Shown piece by piece: positions 57,922 through 64,000 of a DNA stretch of 64,000 bases (position 1 is its first letter; the number at the start of each line of letters is the position of its first letter). Location of the stretch: contig NC_088111.1 of NCBI RefSeq assembly GCF_036370855.1, positions 17,395,501 to 17,459,500 of the forward strand, written 5' to 3'. Origin of the DNA: Dromaius novaehollandiae. Lineage: Eukaryota; Chordata; Aves; Casuariiformes; Dromaiidae. The notes beneath the pieces are model-generated. The model was not told the DNA's origin. It did no database searches and saw only the letters and a list, made by a program, of their open reading frames with translations. Position numbers and translations under genes: made by a program.

Positions 57922-60238
57922 GTGAGGGGGCGCCGGGGCCGGGGCCGGGGCCTTGGCCTTGCTCGTCGCCGAGGGCCGCAGCTGGAGCCGGGATGGGCGC
58001 TGCCACTCCTCTGCTGCCCCGGCGGGGCCCGGCCTCGCCCGGCAGGGCGGGCTGGGCCGCTGCCTGGGGGCGCTCTCGGCCCGCCGGCCCGGGCGGCGCG
58101 GGGAGCCCCCGGGGCACCGGGGCAGGGTGGCGGGCGCGGAGGAGGCAGCAGCCCCGCGGCAGCTCCCGGAGCCACTTCCCCTTGCGGCCCGGCCGCGCAG
58201 CGCTGCGGGGCGGCGTGTCGCGGTCAGGCGCGCTCGGGGGTTTCCCTGAAGGCCCGGAGCGCCGGTTGCTGCGGGCACCGGCCCCGCTGCGCTGCTGTGG
58301 GCTGCGCCTGAAGGGCTGCTGGAGTCTGCGACCGGCGGCTCCCTGGCACGGCGGTGCAGGCGTTTGTGGCGATACCCCGGGTACACATGAGCGCGTGCTG
58401 TGGGCTGCGACAACGGCAGTTTCTCATTTGCAAGACTGGCAGTGATGTGAAGTTGTCTAACGTACACAGCAAGATGAGTAGAGGGCAGTTCCTGTTAGCT
58501 ATACGTGTTTCAAAGAAGCGTTTGGGGAGTGTAGTACTCTCTGTCAGAATGCAGAGTATCCTGCGTTAGTTTTTTATATGATATCCTGGACAGGTACTTT
58601 TCCTAGGCTCATTGTAGAAGAAATACAGTGATGAGGCATCAACAGAGAAAAGGGCAGTCAGTGTAAGAAGCATCAGATTAACGCCCTTGGCAGTTCTGCC
58701 TGACCATCACAACCAAAGTTTCTGTGTAGCACTGCCCTCGCAGGAGGGTTTGAAATGTTGCCAAGTGTTTTTACTTAGGAGCTGACAGGCTCCAGAAATT
58801 CTCAGCCCGTCTCCTGCTGGACAATGGCCGATAGGGCTTTATGAGAGTACTGCAGCCTAAGACAGGGGTGAGATAATGGTAAAGCCACAATGCTCTGGAC
58901 TAAGACTAATTGTTCTTTCTTTTCATCTTCTGTGAATAAATAGTCTTGTGTAGTTTTTATAATGAAAACACTTGCAAGTGTAGGAAGTAAATTTTTCTGG
59001 CTTTTTTGTGGTCCTTTTATATGTGTGCTAAAGAATGCATCTTACTGTGGTGATCGTCTAAGGGAAGTGAAGGGAACACTTACCTGGGGATTCTGCTGTA
59101 ATTATTTTCCTACATTAACTTTTAAGAATCTCAGCTACCTGCGCTGGAGACCAGTGGCTACTGTGCTTACTAGACTGTTCTGTCCTGAAGAATTAAAGTT
59201 ATCACTCTAAACTCTAGTTTGATTACTTGCATCAATACTTTCTCTAGTTTCTTGTGAGGAAATAACTAATCTTACATGGTTAGTAATTGCTGTAGCATCT
59301 TCCAGGCAGTAGCTATGCTGCTGCTGCTGTTCTTTCAGGTGAAATTCTGATACTTGGTGAGCTCATAAAGGCTGTGTAAGAGACCAAAAGCAAGTTACTG
59401 GGACGGCTCGAAGCCTCAAAAGTTGTTCTTTCCCCTGCCAACCTGGGTTTTACAACCGCTTGCAAAGGTGACTGGTGTGCAGACATCCCAGGCACCCTTT
59501 TTAAGGGATTATGATTACTGCCCAGAAATCCTTCAGGTTACTGGTGTCTCAGGAGCAGTAACTCTCCCCTAGCACCATAACTCTAGCTTACGTCTGTTTC
59601 CTCCCTTAGCTTTCACCGGCAGAGCTGGGAAATGTGGGTCGGAGAGCACTTTGCCTCTTTAGAAGCAAGGACTTGCATGTGTTGCTGGGAGAGCACAACC
59701 ACAGGCAGATAACCGAAAGCTAATGGTACCTACTGCAGTTTCCACTGCTTAGCTTTCCAAAATGTAGAGTGCAGGAGCTGATTATTTCTGGGCATTTTCA
59801 AACTAATGTCCCTGAAGAAAGAAATGCATGAGCAGTCCATCCCCATATGCAAAATGTGGGCTCTGCTATCTCATCCTACCTGGGCAAACTATTGAAAGCA
59901 GTCCTGGAATGGCCAGAACTTCACTCCTAATCACAAGGCTAACACAAAGGATAAGCAACAAGGCAGTTACTGAACTGGGCCCAGGTAGGACATACCAGCT
60001 CATCACAGGAGGCTCCCAAGGAAATCTGATCCTACAGGTAAAACTGGCAAGGAATTCCCATAAAAGTTTGCTACCCCACCCACCACAGAGCCTGCGGTAT
60101 CATCAGCACTACCAATACACACCCCAGTCAAAGGTGGTTCTTTATCCCAGGCAAACTGGTGAAACTTGTAAAAATCAAACAAGTCTAAAACCAGACTGTG
60201 ACTAGCACTTGCTTCCTCACTAGAGGGGAAAGGAGAGG

Positions 60239-60263
60239 AAAAAAAAAAAAAAAAAAAAAAAAA
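60239..60263. repeat. Poly-A tract, 25 bases
   Basis: An uninterrupted A run after GGAGAGG. No element that I recognise lies directly upstream, so it may be a simple repeat rather than a retroposon tail. Confidence 0.9.
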
Positions 60264-60838
60264 GATTTCTTAGCAGAGCAACACACATGATCAAAAAACA
60301 GATGCCAGCTCTGTAGTGCAATTTTACTAAGTCTAAAATGTAGCCCTTGGAATCCTGAATTGAGGCAGCCTGGTGATGGCTCCAAGCCTACCCTCCTCCA
60401 GATAACTCAGGCTGGAGGCATCTCAGATCAGTTGCATAGTTCAGCTGGCTTCACAGCTGAAACAGGTCTCAGGCTTCTATCAGCAGTTTCATTTCCAGTT
60501 TGATACATGTTTTTCTCCCAAGAGAAACACAAGCTTAAAGGTGGGGGGATGGCAGCTACAGCTAAATAAAACCAACTGCCGTTGGCATATTCCCATTGGC
60601 ATTTATTAGCTGCTGGGCAGCATGGTGAGAGTGGACTGGCTTCAATACAATTCCCTGTCATGTCTCTACTGTGATCTATATAAAGTATCTTGTATGTTAA
60701 AGAAGGATTTTTTTTAAGTGTTACAGGGCCTGTAAACTCCACTGTTCAGTCTGAAGATGGCATTCTGTAGAGTCTGCTGTATAAATGTTCCTGTGTTTTG
60801 TCCTTTGTGCTATGAATGAACCATAGCTGTTCTGTGTG

Positions 60839-60846
60839 TAATAAAT
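60839..60846 (+). promoter_or_regulatory. Orphan polyadenylation signal with GT-rich downstream element
   Basis: GTGTGTAATAAATATG is followed about 20 bases on by TGCCTCTGTGTTTTGTTCC. This is the classic signal plus GU-rich arrangement, but no upstream coding exon is known. It may mark the end of a noncoding or short transcript, or be chance. Confidence 0.35.
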
Positions 60847-62742
60847 ATGTTAACATCAAGTGCCTCTGTGTTTTGTTCCTGAAACTGAAACTTCTGCTCA
60901 GTCTGTGGTAACAGCAGGGCTGTTAGAAGGGTGGTTAGCTCAGGTGTTCACCTTTTAGCAGTCTTTTGGCAAATGAGATGCATGTTGCTCACTGAGTCAG
61001 ACCAGAAAGGGCTGATCCTGCAGGGTACGTGTGCTTAAGGACTATGCAATCCGTAGCTTCTCCTAATGTCAGAAATAAAGTGCAGAAAGGATAACCCATT
61101 CAGCTACTGTCCAACTACAGCTTCCTTGGGGGACACCCTTCAGATCACATACTAGGGCCACTGTCAAAGAACTAATGCATCAGTCTCATCATCAGAGCAG
61201 CTGCTATGTCTGCTGTCAACTGCAGGGTCGTACCTGACAAAGTCTGGTAAGAATCCATGACACTCATTACTCCTGCCTCTAAAAAGCTGGGTTCATTGTG
61301 CTTGTTTGTTCCTTTTAGTCCCAGTAGTGTTTATTGTGTAAAATTTAATAAACTCAAGGAATGGATGTAGCAATAATAAATAAGAGGCAACAGAATAGGA
61401 AAGTAGTAAAAACTGTATGAAGCTATAAATATTGCCTTTGCCAATTACCAGCTGTTAGTCATTAAAATAAACTACATCAAGTAGGTTCCCTTGCAGTTAC
61501 TTTCCTCAATGATTTTTAATGTCTTGACAAACTGTGGCTGCTTCCTCATTAGCTGCATTGCTGGTGCATATCTGGGGTACTGAAGTAAAATTGTAACTAG
61601 CAGCACAATTCAGTATCAGTAAAATGTAAGTCATTCGGTGCAGTGGCTTTGCAAGCAGAGCACTTAGCTCACATCCCCTTTAACACACCTCTCTGCCAGC
61701 ACTGGCCTAAATACACCTGCTCATCAGCCACCACCCCCTCCAGATCCATGTGGAAAATAACCAGTGGAAGAGACAACAGGACTGTCCAAAGTTTATAATA
61801 AAAAAAAAAAAGCAAATGGGTGACTGTTGTGGAAACAAATGGAATCTATAACATAATTGGAGCTGTAAACCACTTGGCAAGGCCCTGGGGGCAGCACAAG
61901 TCCTGGCTGCCAGCAGGGACGCTGCACCCTTTAATCAGGCAGCCGAAGAAGACTGTGGTCACCAGAGGAAGACCGTCTGTTCCCAGTCCATGCCTGTTCC
62001 TATGTCTCTGTTGGTGTTTCCCTACCCAGCCCCAGGATGCTCTAGGCCAGTCCGGAGGTGGAAGTGGGGATTGAGTTCACTCTCCCTGCCCTTGTGGAGC
62101 TGCATCATTCCCCAGCAGCTACAAAGCTAGGTCATCTGGAGAGAGAAACAGGTGTTTAGGGCATGGGCAAAACATGTCTGTCTGCATGCACAAAGCTCTG
62201 GGGAACCTCCTTCCCTTGGATTTAAAACTACACCTACTCCATGGCAGGATGCAAAGTCACTGTCCCTGCCCTAATGTGCTGCCAAGGCTGTGCAGGGGGC
62301 TCAGACACAACGCAGCTTTAAGGAATGGTCAACAGTGTGAAAACCTGAAGGTTTTCCTTTCCCAAAGATGGCACTGAAGGGACATATTCACACAGGTGCC
62401 CTTGAGGATCTCCTGTGACAACCCCTGCTGTCAGTAGAAGCAGAGAAGCCTCTCCAAAGGTGGATGGTTCACAGCAGGAGCCTAACTGAAGGTCTCTGGG
62501 CCACCTCCTCTCCCAGAGCCACTTTGCCCTGTGTGTAGGGGACACCTTGTCAAAGATCGCTAAGCTGCATCAGCCTTTGTGGCCAACCCTGCATTGCGGT
62601 CGCGGGGCAGGCTGGGGTGCAGCACCACGAGCAATGCCTTCTGGCCAGCACAGGCAGCTTAGCCCCGAGGTTTGGGAGCCCGGGCCATAGGAGCTGTCCC
62701 TGTGCCCCTTGGTCTGCCCACTGCACCTTTCAGTACACTCAC

Positions 62743-62905
62743 ACAGGAGAGGCTCTGTGCCCTTTTCCACTTCTCCCAGCACATGAATGAGTTTAGGTTC
62801 AGGATTTTTAAGTTCATTTTCTGCACATTTTTCCTCAGAAGCCTCCTCTGGCATTTTTTGTTTGGAGGGAACAGCAGAGGCCACGCCGTGACTTTTACAC
62901 ATCAG
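62743..62905 (-). CDS. Candidate unidentified coding exon (hypothetical)
   Basis: On the minus strand an acceptor-like CCAGCTCCTCCCAG precedes 54 open codons plus one base. They include MPEEASEEKCAENELKNPEP and KLIHVLGEVEKGTEPLL, and are followed by a good donor, GTGAGT. The codon pattern (many GAR/AAR, sensible third positions) looks like protein rather than random frame, but the pyrimidine tract is mediocre. I do not recognise the product. No partner exons were found, so it could be an exon of an unannotated minus-strand gene, or chance. Confidence 0.25.
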
Positions 62906-64000
62906 CTGGGAGGAGCTGGTGAAGGTAATCATTAATGTCTTCTTTCAGATAACCAATTAAACATTGTTAAAGACCCAGGATGTTAACACACAAGTCTGAC
63001 ATTCCAGTAAGAATGTAACATGTAATATGTTCAGGGCATAGGATTACAAACTAGAGATTTGTAGTTTTCCAGAAACGATTCCCGAAAGGGAACCTCTACC
63101 ATCAAACAAGACAGATCTCTCATGATCTCACAGAACTTGGTGCTAAGAGCTCACAGCTTGCACTGTGCAGGACAGATTCTTTCTGAGCCCAAAACCTAAA
63201 ATCCTTTCCCACCTCACTCTTCCCCTTCTGCTCTCATGGTTTGCACGATGCTGTTGTTTCATTAGTTCGTCAAGTACAGTCAGACTGATTGTACTGAGTC
63301 AGGACAGTCTACGCAGCCCAGCAGTAGAGGCCTATGGAAAAATAGAGCAGACCTAGACAAGCCACCTCCCCACTCCCAACACTTGTAGCCCAGGGATTCT
63401 TCGAACCAGAGGCAGTGTTTGTGCGTTCAAACAGCAGCATTTAGTGAGTTTTCCTTTCATGGATTCTCTAAATCACTTCTGAAGCCAGGTGAACTGGCAC
63501 CAGTCCTCGCATGCACCTTGCAGAGCTCCCACCACAGCCTTCCACCAACAGAAAGAAGAGAGATGAGTTCTTCCTATCCTTCATTCCCCATCTTGGGACC
63601 ATTTTTTTCTTAACCCGTGGAAGAACCTTCCCCTGTATTCCACAGAAGTTTAACTCTTTAAAATTTGGTGAGGAACCACCCCCTTTGGTGAGGAACCCTG
63701 CAGAAATCCAGGTAGATGATACCGATCAGATCACTCTTATCCAGCAATCAGAGCACCTTTCCTAGTGGTTAGGAGCATTTGTTCTACTGTACCACGTAGG
63801 CCTGCCCTACATCCTGTAAAGGGCATAGAGCCCAGTTTTTGCTTGAGCTACTTGGGATTTTAGGACGCTACAGCAAACGGAACAGCAACACTAATTATTT
63901 ACTACAGCAGAAAAGAAAAAGGAACAGCTACTATTGCAAGAAGCTGAACTGCAAAGTTAAAAACAGAACAGCTCCCAGGACCCCTCCACCCCCACCCAAA

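Larger units (their letters stand above)
56940..58350. promoter_or_regulatory. UBN1: CpG island with UBN1 bidirectional promoter
   Basis: Extreme G+C and CpG density. Between the UBN1 noncoding exon (minus) and a plus-strand exon-like block lie a CRE-like TACGTCAC (57639-57646), CGTCA (57684-57688), a CCAAT box CCAATCA (57709-57715), CACGTGAC (57773-57780) and a YY1-type ATGGCGGC (57882-57889). No TATA box. Mammalian UBN1 also shares a head-to-head promoter. The sites are sequence matches only. Confidence 0.8.
57922..64000. other. Intron or intergenic DNA right of the UBN1 promoter
   Basis: After the CpG island ends near 58.35 kb, G+C falls and no recognisable protein-coding gene appears. 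The block contains a 25-base A run at 60239-60263, an AATAAA at 60839 with GT-rich sequence after it, an AATAAA near 61348, and a minus-strand exon-like frame at 62743-62905. Plus-strand open frames such as 59828-60205 show no family resemblance. Confidence 0.6.

Noticed and set aside
57850-58000. Naming the divergent plus-strand exon GLYR1
   Set aside because: Synteny suggests it, but the frame after ATGGCGGCG does not match GLYR1 and no PWWP-domain exon is present up to 64000.
56890-58467. Several 150-270-codon frames on both strands across the UBN1 CpG island
   Set aside because: Pro/Arg/Gly/Ala-rich in every frame and overlapping the promoter; a composition artefact.
59828-60205. 125-codon plus-strand frame
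   Set aside because: No family resemblance, no convincing splice or start context, and composition like the surrounding noncoding DNA.
63660-63700. Short repeat TTTGGTGAGGAACC, two copies
   Set aside because: Only 14 bases, two copies; could easily be a small chance or slippage event with no further structure.
63768-63800. TAGTGGTTAGGAGCA, resembling the start of a MIR or tRNA-derived SINE
   Set aside because: Similarity stops after about 15 bases with no MIR core following.

Overview
The window is vertebrate nuclear DNA, almost certainly from a bird. Two intron-rich genes can be read exon by exon. There are CR1 LINE fragments of the kind that dominate avian and reptilian genomes, no Alu- or L1-like repeats, short introns and GC-rich CpG islands. 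PPL and UBN1 are convergent neighbours, as on human 16p13.3, and the compact layout suits an avian microchromosome; I cannot name the species.

Layout. 1-9914: no recognised coding exon; most likely PPL intron 1 and/or upstream sequence, with a CpG island at about 5.4-5.75 kb, two short tandem duplications and a possible MIR relic. 9915-28364 (+): PPL (periplakin) from its second coding exon to the stop, 21 exons, about 1,742 residues; only the short N-terminal exon is missing. 28365 to about 29290: PPL 3' UTR with AATAAA at 29263. About 29290-30215: short convergent intergenic gap. About 30215-32565: inferred UBN1 3' UTR. 32566-56710 (-): complete UBN1 (ubinuclein 1) coding sequence, 17 coding exons totalling 3,414 nt (1,137 residues plus stop). 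42.0-43.06 kb: a CR1 relic inside a UBN1 intron, split by a TG microsatellite. About 56.94-58.35 kb: CpG island holding the UBN1 promoter, a noncoding UBN1 first exon and, on the plus strand, the apparent first exon of an unidentified divergent transcript. In mammals the divergent neighbour is GLYR1, but no GLYR1 coding exon was found here. 57.9-64 kb: intron or intergenic DNA with one candidate minus-strand exon and an orphan polyadenylation signal.

The two genes are not known to act together. PPL is a cytolinker of desmosomes and the cornified envelope that binds intermediate filaments. UBN1 is a nuclear subunit of the HIRA histone H3.3 chaperone complex. Exon boundaries were set by eye from GT/AG sites, phase continuity and similarity to the mammalian proteins as I know them. 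Internal junctions of both genes keep frame throughout, which is strong internal support. I found no CRISPR array, operon, gene cluster or other new biological system. The interesting items are a triple NAG splice acceptor, a roughly 60-residue repeat in the periplakin rod, a tiny terminal UBN1 coding exon, and possible unannotated transcription beyond the UBN1 promoter.
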